64,000 bases of DNA, taken from contig PBKG01000016.1 in the NCBI GenBank assembly GCA_002722095.1, forward strand, positions 124,001 through 188,000. Reading direction: 5' to 3'. The notes under the pieces were generated by a model. It saw nothing but the letters and a program-made list of their open reading frames with translations. It was not told where the DNA came from and searched no databases. A program made the position numbers and the translations under genes. This document shows positions 1 to 7,906 of the stretch, piece after piece (the stretch's first letter is position 1; every line of letters begins with the position of its first letter). The stretch is from Rhodospirillaceae bacterium. GTDB taxonomy: Bacteria > Pseudomonadota > Alphaproteobacteria > UBA8366.

Positions 1-758
1 TGCGGGTTCACAATCTCAGCAGATATTATGGCGATATCGTCGGCTGCGAAGATGTCAGTTTCGAACTCAGTCCGGGCGAGGTGCTCGGCATCGTCGGCGA
101 ATCCGGATCGGGAAAATCGACCCTGCTCAATTGCGTTTCGGCGCGGCTGGAACCAAGCGAGGGTGTTGTCGAGTACGACACAAGAGACCGGGGCTTTACC
201 GACATTTACAAAATGCTCGAATCCGAACGGCGCTTTTTAATGCGGACCGACTGGGGCATCGTCTATCAGGATGCGATGGAAGGCCTGCGGCCGCGGGTCA
301 CCGCCGGGGCGAATGTCGGCGAACGGCTGATTGCCCTCGGCCAGCGGCACTTCGGAAATCTCCGCTCGGAGACGGTGGATTGGTTCGACCGTGTCGAAAT
401 GGATATCGAGCGTATCGACGATATGCCGAAAACCTTCTCCGGCGGCATGCGCCAGCGTCTCCAAATCGCCCGAAACCTGGTCACCAAACCACGGCTTGTC
501 TTTATGGACGAACCGACCAGCGGACTCGACGTGTCGGTGCAGGCGCGTCTGCTCGATTTGATCCGCGAGCTCGTGTCGCGCATGGGCATTGCCTGCATCA
601 TCGTCACCCACGATCTCGGCGTGGTGCGTTTACTGTCGGACCGCCTCATGGTGATGCAGAAGGGCAGCGTCGTCGAACAGGGCCTGACCGATCAGGTACT
701 GGACGACCCGCAGCACCCTTACACGCAGCTCCTGGTATCGTCTATCCTGCCGGTCTAA
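1..758 (+). CDS. phnK: C-P lyase subunit PhnK, ABC-type ATPase (5' truncated)
   Basis: This is the ATP-binding protein of the phosphonate C-P lyase system, which docks on the PhnGHIJ core. The reading frame is already open at base 3 and runs in from outside the window, so the start codon is missing; the GTG at 81 is internal because ABC sequence (RYYGD, EDVSFELSPGE) precedes it. Visible motifs are Walker A GESGSGKST just after base 81, the ABC signature FSGGMRQR near base 435 and Walker B LVFMDEPTSGLD. The C-terminus (DDPQHPYTQLL) resembles oligopeptide ABC ATPases, as is usual for PhnK. phnL follows after 15 bases in the same operon. Confidence 0.93.
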   Translation, partial: RVHNLSRYYGDIVGCEDVSFELSPGEVLGIVGESGSGKSTLLNCVSARLEPSEGVVEYDTRDRGFTDIYKMLESERRFLMRTDWGIVYQDAMEGLRPRVTAGANVGERLIALGQRHFGNLRSETVDWFDRVEMDIERIDDMPKTFSGGMRQRLQIARNLVTKPRLVFMDEPTSGLDVSVQARLLDLIRELVSRMGIACIIVTHDLGVVRLLSDRLMVMQKGSVVEQGLTDQVLDDPQHPYTQLLVSSILPV

Positions 759-773
759 AGAGGGAGCAATAAG

Positions 774-1487
774 ATGGCGTCTCGAAAAAAGACGATGATA
801 ACGGTCAAGGATTTGACCAAAACTTTCACACTGCATCTGCGCGAGGGCATCAAACTGCCGGTGTTGGAGAGCCTGTCTCTAACCGTCCGTCAGGGCGAGT
901 GCGTCGTGCTTGCGGGCCCGTCGGGGATCGGCAAATCGTCGCTTTTGCGCTGCATCTACGCCAACTACCTGCCGCAAACGGGATCGGTCAAAATCCGTCA
1001 CGACGACAAACTCGTCGACCTGACCAACGCGGCGCCGGCGACCGTACTCGCCATTCGGCGCACCACGATGGGTTACGTCAGCCAGTTCCTGCGCGTGGTG
1101 CCGCGCGTGGCGACGATCGACTTGGTCATGGAACCGTTGCTGGCATTAGGGGGTGAGCCGGACGCGGCGCGCGAACGGGCCGCCGACCTGCTGAGCCGGC
1201 TCCGCATCCCGGAACGCCTATGGACGGTACCCCCGGCCACTTTTTCCGGCGGCGAACAACAACGGGTCAATATCGCCCGCAGTTTCGCGGTCGATTACCC
1301 TATCCTGCTCCTCGATGAGCCCACCGCCGCGCTCGATGCGGAAAACCGCCAGACGGTCGTGTCCCTGATCAACGAAACCCGCGACGCCGGCGCAGCCATC
1401 GTCGGTATCTTCCATGACGAAGAAGTTCGCGAAGCGGTCGGAACGTCGGAATTCGATCTGACGAACCACCTGAGCAACGCCGCATGA
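774..1487 (+). CDS. phnL: C-P lyase subunit PhnL, ABC-type ATPase
   Basis: Second ABC-type ATPase of the C-P lyase machinery, a 237-residue protein of normal family length. In E. coli, PhnI with PhnG, PhnH and PhnL forms the ribose 1-methylphosphonate 5-triphosphate from ATP and the phosphonate. Walker [10 protein letters not shown] lies at residues 48-56, the signature FSGGEQQR at 157-164 and Walker B ending DEPTAALD at 181-188. The start follows a GGGAGC ribosome binding site; an ATG seven codons downstream is an alternative. Its 3' end overlaps phnM by four bases (ATGA), which indicates translational coupling. Confidence 0.95.
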   Translation: MASRKKTMITVKDLTKTFTLHLREGIKLPVLESLSLTVRQGECVVLAGPSGIGKSSLLRCIYANYLPQTGSVKIRHDDKLVDLTNAAPATVLAIRRTTMGYVSQFLRVVPRVATIDLVMEPLLALGGEPDAARERAADLLSRLRIPERLWTVPPATFSGGEQQRVNIARSFAVDYPILLLDEPTAALDAENRQTVVSLINETRDAGAAIVGIFHDEEVREAVGTSEFDLTNHLSNAA

Positions 1488-2626
1488 CCGCTTCGTTCTC
1501 CATCACCAACGCCAAGGTGATCACCCGCGATAGTGTCGTCGACGGCCCGGTTCGTGTCGAAGACGGATGCATCGCCGGCATCGGTGGCGATGCGGGCGAC
1601 ACGACGCTGGATTTCGAGGGCGACTATCTGCTCCCCGGCCTGATCGAGCTTCACACGGACAATGTGGAAAAACATTTCGCCCCGCGGGCGACCGTAGTTT
1701 GGCCCGAAGCGATCGCCGCCCTCGCCTCGCACGACAATCAGATCGCCGGCAGCGGCATCACCACAGTGCTGAACGCGCTTGGCGTCGGAGACTATAAAGG
1801 CCGCAAGGCCCGGTATCATGCACTGCAAGCCACATTCCAAATTCTCAAAGAGGCGAAACACACGAAGCTGCTGCGCGCAGACCACATGTTTCACCTGCGT
1901 TGCGAAGCGTCCGATCCAAATCTCCTCGACCTTGTGGCGCCGTTCTTCGACGACACCATCGTGCGTCTCGTATCGATAACCGACCATACGCCCGGCGAAC
2001 GCCAATGGCGCGATCTTGAGAAATTCAGGGAGTATCACACCGGTTTCGAATGGGCGGTTCGGGACGAGGATTTCAACGCCTTTATCGAGAAACGGCGGGA
2101 AATTCAGGGCGAAGTCGCGGGCCCGAACCGCTCAAAAATCGCCGAGATGTGCAAACGACAAGGCGTCGTATTGGCGAGCCACGACGACACCACGCCGGAA
2201 CATGTTGCCATGGGATTAGAAGAAGGCGTCACGCTTTCGGAATTTCCCTGCACCATGGAGGCCGCGCGGCTGGCCCACAAACAGGGCCTGAAAATTATCG
2301 CCGGCGCGCCCAACGTCGTGCGCGGCGGATCGCTCGCGGGCAATGCCTCGGCTCTCGATTATGCCGCCGAGGGCATGCTCGATATTTTGTCCTCGGACTA
2401 CATGCCGGTCAGTCTGGCGCACGCGGCTTTCATTCTGCACCAGAAACTCGGCCTCAAATTGCCGGAAGCGGTGGCGAAAGTTTCCTGCAATACCGCCGAT
2501 GCGCTCGGCTTCGACGACCGTGGCGAAATCTTGGAGGGCAAGCGCGCGGACATGGTGCGCATCTCGATGGCCGGCGACGTTCCGGTGGTGCGTCAGGTCT
2601 GGCGCCAGGGAAGACGCGTCAACTAA
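1484..2626 (+). CDS. phnM: Alpha-D-ribose 1-methylphosphonate 5-triphosphate diphosphatase PhnM
   Basis: Amidohydrolase-superfamily enzyme that removes pyrophosphate from ribose 1-methylphosphonate 5-triphosphate to give the 5-phosphate used by the PhnJ radical enzyme. The 380-residue product starts in a typical amidohydrolase sandwich domain and carries the PhnM-type metal motif HTDNVEKH at residues 57-64, with later conserved stretches [17 protein letters not shown] and ILSSDYMP. It is translationally coupled to phnL. Its stop codon overlaps that of the convergent phnN by four bases. Confidence 0.95.
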   Translation: MTASFSITNAKVITRDSVVDGPVRVEDGCIAGIGGDAGDTTLDFEGDYLLPGLIELHTDNVEKHFAPRATVVWPEAIAALASHDNQIAGSGITTVLNALGVGDYKGRKARYHALQATFQILKEAKHTKLLRADHMFHLRCEASDPNLLDLVAPFFDDTIVRLVSITDHTPGERQWRDLEKFREYHTGFEWAVRDEDFNAFIEKRREIQGEVAGPNRSKIAEMCKRQGVVLASHDDTTPEHVAMGLEEGVTLSEFPCTMEAARLAHKQGLKIIAGAPNVVRGGSLAGNASALDYAAEGMLDILSSDYMPVSLAHAAFILHQKLGLKLPEAVAKVSCNTADALGFDDRGEILEGKRADMVRISMAGDVPVVRQVWRQGRRVN

Positions 2627-3201
2627 CCCGGATCGCGTAATACCGCCGTAACCCTCTCGATGGCGTCTTTCAACGATCCGTCATTGAAAATTTCGATCAC
2701 ATCCGACCCGATGACGTCATAGGCCGCGGCGCGACGAATGCGCTGTTCGATGTCCTCGGCGCTTTCGCGCCCCCTGTCGGCAAGCCGGGCCGCGAGAGTT
2801 TGCTCCGAGGCCCGGATCGACAGCACGCGAACACGGCCGAACTTCTGTCGCGCCGCATCCAGCACACCGCGCGATACGTTGACGATAACCGACCGACCTT
2901 GGGACAGATCGTCGGCGATCGATACCGGGATGCCGTAATCGAGACCATGGGCCTGCCACGACAGGGCATATTTCCCCGCCGCCGCCTCGGCTGCAAACCT
3001 GTCAGATGTGATCGCCCGGTGATCTTCACCACCGGCGTCCGCAGCGCGCGTGATCGTCCGCTGCGGGAAGACGAAACCGACCTCGCCCGCAAGCGCCACC
3101 CGGGCGCCGTCGATCAAACTGTCCTTGCCGACACCGCTCGGGCCGACGACGAGGAACAGCGTGCCCGAAGGCTTTTGCCCTAATGGATCGTTCTCTGCCA
3201 T
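2623..3201 (-). CDS. phnN: Ribose 1,5-bisphosphate phosphokinase PhnN
   Basis: Guanylate-kinase-like P-loop enzyme that phosphorylates ribose 1,5-bisphosphate to PRPP, the salvage step of the C-P lyase pathway. The 192-residue protein has Walker A GPSGVGKDS at residues 20-28 and the kinase core sequence RTITRAADAGGEDH, matching the family length. It runs against phnKLM rather than with them, so it needs its own promoter in the 250 bases before the tRNA fragment. No strong Shine-Dalgarno precedes the ATG. A plain guanylate kinase is less likely given the neighbours. Confidence 0.92.
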   Translation of the reverse strand: MAENDPLGQKPSGTLFLVVGPSGVGKDSLIDGARVALAGEVGFVFPQRTITRAADAGGEDHRAITSDRFAAEAAAGKYALSWQAHGLDYGIPVSIADDLSQGRSVIVNVSRGVLDAARQKFGRVRVLSIRASEQTLAARLADRGRESAEDIEQRIRRAAAYDVIGSDVIEIFNDGSLKDAIERVTAVLRDPG

Positions 3202-3268
3202 TCGGTGAGTTTGACCCCGATCGCCCTATTGCGAAAGGCAAAATTCGATTTGATCTGGACGGAAAAAC

Positions 3269-3314
3269 TGGTCGCGGAGAGAGGATTCGAACCTCCGGCG
3301 CCGACGATTTCAAC
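3269..3314 (-). repeat. Displaced tRNA-Pro 3'-end fragment, candidate att site
   Basis: On the minus strand this contains a T-arm, the 3' strand of the acceptor stem, an A discriminator and CCA, but no matching 5' half. Bases 3269-3299 match 6402-6432, the 3' end of the intact tRNA-Pro, at 30 of 31 positions (C at 3275 versus G at 6408), in direct orientation. A remnant of the anticodon arm can be read up to about 3314, after which pairing is lost. This is the classic structure left by integration into the 3' end of a tRNA gene. A decayed independent tRNA gene is the alternative. Confidence 0.65.
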
Positions 3315-3445
3315 CTTCACTATTAAACATGTGTGGACGTCCTATACTCGGTCAAGATTGGCATCTAGGTATTTGTTTTTTTGCCGGCTTTGGTTGGATT
3401 ACAGGCGCCATTCCGCTGACTGGTCAAGGATCCGTAAATTCATCC

Positions 3446-4555
3446 CTACTCAAGCGGCAGATCAACCGCAATGATAAGTCTTTGGCCAACCAAGGAAGCG
3501 GTGACATTGCCTTGGGAGGCGATACAGAGTTGCTTGACAATGGCTAAGCCTAACCCGCTTGCGTGTTCATGATGCGCCCGGCTCCGGCTCTCCGAAACAC
3601 GGTAGAATCTATCGAAGAGGAAGGGCAAAGAGTCTTTATCGACATTCGGCGCTTCGTTGCTAAAGGCCAAATGAATGGCGTTCGATTGCTTCGCATTCGA
3701 AGCCTTTATCTCGCAGGTTCCCTCCACAGTGGCATATCTCAGCATATTGGACAGCAGATTATCGACAATCTGTTTCAAAGCATTGGCTGATACGGAGAAC
3801 CGCCTATTTTTCAGGTCTTCAGAAACCAACAATTCAAGCTGTAAATTACGATCATTCAAACGCGCCTCCCAGCGTTTCTGAATGCCCGCCAACAAACCTT
3901 CAACGGTGACATTAGACGCCGCTTGCACGCCGGCATTTTTGGCTGCGTCAAGCTGCATGGATTCGATCGTATGGGTCAATGTAGAGAGGTGGTTTAACTC
4001 GCCCGCCATAAGTGTGAAGTAGCTCTCATCGACTTTAAATATCCCGTCCTCAAGGCCTTCCGTGTAGCCACGAATACTTGTTATGGGCGTGCGAAGTTCG
4101 TGACTCAAGTCGGCCATGTATTGCGCGCGGCGGCGTTCCTCGGTTTCCAGAGTGGCCGCGAGTGCGTTGAAATTTTCTGCCAGGTGGCCGACTTCGCCCT
4201 TACCGATAGTTGAACGAACCGCATAGTCACCATGTCGCAACCGTTCTGTAGCCCGCCCCAATGACCTCAAGGGACCAACTATCAGAAAGGCCAAGCCGGC
4301 GGACACCACAATGGCGATCACCAAGCCCACTATAACGCTGGTCCACAGTTGTCGCTCCACATCTTCCACATACATTGCGTGCAGCCGGCCCGGTTCAATG
4401 TTGAAGGTCGACATCAATCGCACGGAGTAAACTTTGCTCTGCTGCATGAAGACCAGGTACCAGGCAGCAGCCAGCGCCATGATAATCGCCACATTTGCCG
4501 CAACAATCTGTAGTGCAAGCCAAGGCCAGCTACGAAGGCGTTCTGGGGTGGTCAT
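3446..4555 (-). CDS. Membrane sensor histidine kinase (BaeS-like)
   Basis: Two-component sensor of 369 residues. It has an N-terminal membrane segment (about 12-36), a short periplasmic loop of some 35 residues, a second membrane segment (about 73-95), a HAMP domain, a HisKA domain with the phospho-acceptor His152 in DLSHELRTP, and a HATPase domain with an N box (NLLSN) and G box (SGLGLAIV). The small periplasmic loop suggests that it senses envelope or membrane state. Its start overlaps the stop of the response regulator upstream by four bases, so the two form one coupled operon. The signal it senses cannot be read from sequence. It lies within the tRNA-bounded island. Confidence 0.92.
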   Translation of the reverse strand: MTTPERLRSWPWLALQIVAANVAIIMALAAAWYLVFMQQSKVYSVRLMSTFNIEPGRLHAMYVEDVERQLWTSVIVGLVIAIVVSAGLAFLIVGPLRSLGRATERLRHGDYAVRSTIGKGEVGHLAENFNALAATLETEERRRAQYMADLSHELRTPITSIRGYTEGLEDGIFKVDESYFTLMAGELNHLSTLTHTIESMQLDAAKNAGVQAASNVTVEGLLAGIQKRWEARLNDRNLQLELLVSEDLKNRRFSVSANALKQIVDNLLSNMLRYATVEGTCEIKASNAKQSNAIHLAFSNEAPNVDKDSLPFLFDRFYRVSESRSRAHHEHASGLGLAIVKQLCIASQGNVTASLVGQRLIIAVDLPLE

Positions 4556-5286
4556 TTTTGTCGAACTTGTCCGTTTGCGGGGGAAAACCTGTAACCAAAC
4601 CCCCTAACCGTTTGGATCATTTCGCCTGCTTGATCACCAAGCTTGAAGCGAAGATGATGAACATGTACGTCGATCGCCTTGGGACTGACCGCGTTCTCAT
4701 TGCCATAAATATTGGCGATCAACGATCTACGTTCAAACACCTGGTTTGGGCGACTTAAGAGTTGGCGCAAGATGCGATATTCATGGGGGGTCAACTCCAC
4801 AGATTCCCCATTTGCCTGACAACGGTGCTGAGCATTGTCCAGTTGAATGGCGCCAAATTCCAGATTCAGATCTTGTTCCGTCCGCCTGGTTGACTGTCTC
4901 CGTAGGATCGCTTCGATACGGACCAACAGTTCTCGTGGTGAAAAGGGTTTCACCATATAATCGTCCGCGCCCACGCCAAATCCTTGAAGAATGTCGTCTT
5001 CGTTTCCAAGTGCTGTCAAAAACAAGATAGGGGTCGAGTTGCCATTTTCCCGCATCGCCGATGCTATCTCTATGCCGGACTTTTGGGGCAACATTACGTC
5101 TAAGATGCAAATATCGAAATCGCCGCTAAGCGAATTTTCCAGGCCCTGGTCACCGTCCGTAGCAGTAACGACCTTGTGGCCGGCACTTTCCAAATATGCA
5201 CTGAGGAGATTGAGAATGTTCTGGTCATCCTCGACCACTAGAATCGTTTTAGGCGTGTGAATTTCCTTTTGCCCCAAAGTACTCAT
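4552..5286 (-). CDS. OmpR/PhoB-family response regulator
   Basis: Response regulator of 244 residues. The receiver domain has the acidic pair EDD near residues 19-21, phospho-acceptor Asp63 in CILDVMLP, a conserved Thr and the Lys of VKPFSP. It is followed by an OmpR-type winged-helix DNA-binding domain (ELTPHEYRILRQLL, then VHVHHLRFKL and VRGFGYRF). It is the first gene of the operon with the histidine kinase and is presumably phosphorylated by it. A direct repeat typical of this regulator family lies upstream of the neighbouring YHS gene, which may be a target. The start has only a weak GAGAG ribosome binding site. Confidence 0.93.
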   Translation of the reverse strand: MSTLGQKEIHTPKTILVVEDDQNILNLLSAYLESAGHKVVTATDGDQGLENSLSGDFDICILDVMLPQKSGIEIASAMRENGNSTPILFLTALGNEDDILQGFGVGADDYMVKPFSPRELLVRIEAILRRQSTRRTEQDLNLEFGAIQLDNAQHRCQANGESVELTPHEYRILRQLLSRPNQVFERRSLIANIYGNENAVSPKAIDVHVHHLRFKLGDQAGEMIQTVRGFGYRFSPANGQVRQK

Positions 5287-5378
5287 CTCTCAAAGGGAGG
5301 ATATTACACAAGGGTAACTAAGTGAACATATCCAGAATAGTCCGGTACCGACGTTATTCGGAATTTTTGACCTCAAGC

Positions 5379-5404
5379 GCCGCCTCGCGCAAGGTCGAGG
5401 CGGC
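5379..5404 (-). terminator. GC-rich hairpin after the YHS gene, possible terminator
   Basis: A perfect nine-base-pair stem (GCCGCCTCG / CGAGGCGGC) with an eight-base loop sits about 20 bases beyond the stop of the YHS gene in its direction of transcription and before the response-regulator gene. It lacks a good U-tract on either strand, so it is either a weak or factor-assisted terminator or a transcript-stabilising hairpin. Confidence 0.45.
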
Positions 5405-5424
5405 ACACAAGGCTAATGCGTCTG

Positions 5425-5895
5425 CTATAGCTCTGACTTAGGAGTAGCGAAGATCTGTTTCCAGTTACGTTCACCTTTCCGAATTACTTTTTCTGTGTTT
5501 TTCAAAAACAGGCCGTTATGTGCCTTTGGGCTACTATTGAGATAAAGCTGACCGTCTACAATGGCCCAAAGGTGTGCTTTGGTTGGGACCTTTTTGCCCT
5601 TGCTCGCTCCCGCGGCACACCATCCGCCATAAGCCGGGGCGTATTTTGCGGGGTTGGCTTTAAACAGCTTCTGATTTTTCGCTGACGCGAAATGCCATGT
5701 CGCGCCCTGATACTTCGCCGAGTAGTTAGCCGACCCCTTAGTGGGTTGGCCGGCAGTGTGGTAGGCAACAACATCGTAGCCCCCGGCGACCGCGGAATCA
5801 TTTACATAGTGCTCATCCACAGCCAACGCACCGGAAACCGGTAGAGCAATAATTGTGGCAACCGACAGCGCGGCAATCCTGGCAAATTTTTTCAT
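5425..5895 (-). CDS. Secreted YHS-domain protein
   Basis: A 156-residue exported protein. A signal peptide is evident (MKKFARIAALSVATIIALP, with cleavage likely near ALA-VDEH). The mature part is one YHS domain, seen from GYDVVAYHTAG through the aromatic/Cys motif YGGWCAAG. YHS proteins of this type are small periplasmic proteins often linked to metals or redox stress, but the biochemical role is not established. The start is well supported by AAAGGACCG before the ATG. A GGTTA-N6-GGTTA repeat about 115 bases upstream suggests control by an OmpR-family regulator, possibly the adjacent one. Confidence 0.85.
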   Translation of the reverse strand: MKKFARIAALSVATIIALPVSGALAVDEHYVNDSAVAGGYDVVAYHTAGQPTKGSANYSAKYQGATWHFASAKNQKLFKANPAKYAPAYGGWCAAGASKGKKVPTKAHLWAIVDGQLYLNSSPKAHNGLFLKNTEKVIRKGERNWKQIFATPKSEL

Positions 5896-6008
5896 CGAAT
5901 CGGTCCTTTGAATGATTGAGAATCACCCGCCTACCGCCGATTGTTGTGAACGGCACCAGCCGGATGCTGATTTCTTACAGGACCTAAATTTTGGTGCGGT
6001 TTGCTTTA

Positions 6009-6024
6009 GGTTAAGATTTGGTTA
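6009..6024. promoter_or_regulatory. GGTTA direct repeat, candidate OmpR-family regulator box
   Basis: Two GGTTA pentamers start 11 bases apart, inside a longer similarity (TTTAGGTTA, then ATTTGGTTA). One helical turn between half-sites is the usual spacing for OmpR/PhoB-type dimers bound head to tail. It lies about 115 bases upstream of the YHS gene and within the same island as an OmpR-family regulator. Binding is inference. Confidence 0.35.
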
Positions 6025-6063
6025 GCCCGTAGGCCGCCAAGAATTTCATTCTATAGCTGAGTG

Positions 6064-6180
6064 TCAGAAATACCCGTTTCGACTGCAGACCAGTTCGTCC
6101 CGGAGCTTGTTGTTAAAGCTCTCGTGGTAGCCGATCTCACGCGGCGGCGGTCGCTGGTTCAAACCCAACCGCATCCACGA
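6064..6180 (-). pseudogene. IS3-family transposase remnant (OrfB C-terminal piece)
   Basis: Minus-strand translation gives REIGYHESFNNKLRDEL, strongly resembling the catalytic-Glu region of IS3-type DDE transposases (E-S-F-N-x-K-L-R-D-E). It is bounded by a stop after NGYF at the 3' end and another in-frame stop shortly upstream, so only some 38 codons survive. It is too short for the ordinary gene-length cutoff. No terminal inverted repeats were recognised nearby. Confidence 0.6.
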
Positions 6181-6401
6181 TTGATTTCAATCAGTTAGAC
6201 TTCTCGTAAAAATTTTGAGCGTTTGTCGGCACCGTCTAAAGCGCGCAGGCCGATATCCCTTTTACGGCCTAATCGGTACCAAAAAATTCAAATTTTAAAG
6301 GAGATTCCGTCGCCACCTGGCGTCAGCGAATGCCAATTCACGTTTTCGCGCCAGTTTCGGGACAGTCGAAAAAACGCCAATACGCTAAGTCATTGATTTA
6401 T

Positions 6402-6478
6402 TGGTCGGGGAGAGAGGATTCGAACCTCCGGCCCCTACGTCCCGAACGTAGTGCTCTACCAGGCTGAGCTACTCCCCG
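6402..6478 (-). tRNA. tRNA-Pro (anticodon CGG)
   Basis: Complete 77-base cloverleaf with encoded CCA. The acceptor stem CGGGGAG pairs with CTCCCCG, and the D-arm contains AGCTCAGCCTGGTAGAGC. The anticodon stem CTACG/CGTAG carries the loop TTCGGGA (anticodon CGG), and the T-arm is GGAGG-TTCGAAT-CCTCT. The discriminator base is A. Its 3' end faces the island and is duplicated about 3.1 kb away. Confidence 0.96.
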
Positions 6479-6546
6479 ACCGTGGGCGGCGTTATAGACG
6501 CTGGCCGGGGGATTGGCAACGGGCGAAAGCCCCGGCGGGCGCGGTT

Positions 6547-7788
6547 TTACGGGCCGTCGTGGAGTTCCGCGGCCTGGCGGGTGAAGATACGCCGGCCACG
6601 CTTGAATCCGGTCACCGGAAGCGCCGATTTGGCGATCACATCGGCGCCGGATTTCTCGTCCCAGACCACCAGATCCGCGGCATTCCCGGCTTCGAGACCG
6701 TAATCGTCGAGCCGCAACGCGTCGGCTGCGCGGCCGGTGATCATCTCGAAGCAAACGCCCAAATCCTTATCGCCATAGCGCTGCACGATATTGGCATAGA
6801 GGTTGACGATCCGCGTCAGCGAGCAATCGCCATAGGGGGTGAAGGCGTTCAGCACATTGTTGGTAGAAATCGTGCAGTTGGCGCCATGCTCGATCAATGT
6901 GTTGGCGTCGGTGACACCACGGATCACGCTATGCTCCATATGCCGGCCCGCATTGAAGATGTCGGTTGCCGGCAGCACCGCCAACGAGACGCCGGACGCC
7001 CCCAGGCGCTTCGCGACCTCGATCTGCTTGGCGACGGGCATGCAGGAGAATTTCGAGCCGTGCCCGAACGCCACCCTTCCTTGCCAGCCGATTTCGTCGG
7101 CGATATCGCAGACCAGCGGATAATCGAGCTGATCGACCTCGTAGCCGCCGTCGAGGTGAAAATCCACGTCCACGTCATATTGCCGTCCCAATTCGAAGAT
7201 CCGACGGATTTGCCCGTCGCCATCCTTGTCGTACCGGATACCGCCGCCGACGACCGGCGCGCCGCGATCGAGACACTCGACGAGGTTTGCGTCGGCTCCC
7301 GGTACGTCGGTCCAACCTTCCTGCAAAAACACGCAAGGTTGGATGTCGATCGCCCAGGCGTAATCCTTGCGCAACTGCTCGACCGCCTCGAAACCCTTCA
7401 AACTAACATTGGGATCGACCTCGACCTGGGTTCGCATGTGCGTGACTCCATGGGCCATACATTGACGGATAGTCGCTTCCGCGCGGGCATATATGTCTTC
7501 TGGCGTGAAGGTGTGTTTGATCGAGGCGGTGCGCTCCATATGGTCACGCACCATGCGGTCCGGCTGGATCGGCACCCGGTCGATAATCATCGCCTTGTCG
7601 AGGTGGAAATGACTTTCGATCAGCCCCGACGAGACCAGTTTGCCGCCGAGATCTTCAGCCTCCCCGTCGCTCGCGAGCCCGGTTTCGAGCGCAGCAATCT
7701 TGCCGTCTTTAAGGCCGATATCGACCAAACCGCTATCGGTCGACATCGTCGCCAGACGGGCATTTTTCAAGATCAGATCGAACCCCAT
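6547..7788 (-). CDS. Cytosine-deaminase-like amidohydrolase
   Basis: Metal-dependent amidohydrolase of about 413 residues. The N-terminus is a sandwich domain, followed by the metal motif HFHLDKA at residues 60-66, the cytosine deaminase / AtzC subgroup form of HxH. Further conserved blocks are HMRTQVEVDP, DFHLDGGYEVDQL, VAFGHGSKFS and STNNVLNAF. The start at MGFDLILKN was chosen because GGAG lies nine bases upstream; a start nine codons earlier is possible but lacks support. It is divergent from the TRAP transporter, so the transported acid or heterocycle could be its substrate source. True cytosine specificity is not shown. Confidence 0.8.
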   Translation of the reverse strand: MGFDLILKNARLATMSTDSGLVDIGLKDGKIAALETGLASDGEAEDLGGKLVSSGLIESHFHLDKAMIIDRVPIQPDRMVRDHMERTASIKHTFTPEDIYARAEATIRQCMAHGVTHMRTQVEVDPNVSLKGFEAVEQLRKDYAWAIDIQPCVFLQEGWTDVPGADANLVECLDRGAPVVGGGIRYDKDGDGQIRRIFELGRQYDVDVDFHLDGGYEVDQLDYPLVCDIADEIGWQGRVAFGHGSKFSCMPVAKQIEVAKRLGASGVSLAVLPATDIFNAGRHMEHSVIRGVTDANTLIEHGANCTISTNNVLNAFTPYGDCSLTRIVNLYANIVQRYGDKDLGVCFEMITGRAADALRLDDYGLEAGNAADLVVWDEKSGADVIAKSALPVTGFKRGRRIFTRQAAELHDGP

Positions 7789-7906
7789 GTCGCCTCTCCA
7801 TGTTGCCACCGGCAATTATCGCATGGGCGGTGAGCGATGCAACGGCAGACGCTGTTCATTTCCCCTTGCTTGCGATAGCTTTCCGCAAAATCAACGGAGA
7901 GTTCAC

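Larger units (their letters stand above)
5896..6401. other. Intergenic part of the island
   Basis: About 500 bases without an intact gene. It holds the presumed promoter of the YHS gene, a candidate response-regulator box and a short transposase remnant; the last 200 bases before the tRNA, which should contain the island boundary, show nothing else recognisable. The base composition is more AT-rich than the flanks. No integrase or excisionase frame is visible. Confidence 0.6.

Noticed and set aside
3269..3314. A functional tRNA gene at this place, possibly tRNA-Phe from the readable GAA loop
   Set aside because: The 5' half, including D-arm and acceptor 5' strand, is absent, and the anticodon stem does not pair.
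6451..7833. 460-codon plus-strand open frame over the tRNA-Pro and amidohydrolase genes
   Set aside because: It crosses a tRNA gene and is antisense to an amidohydrolase with metal motifs.
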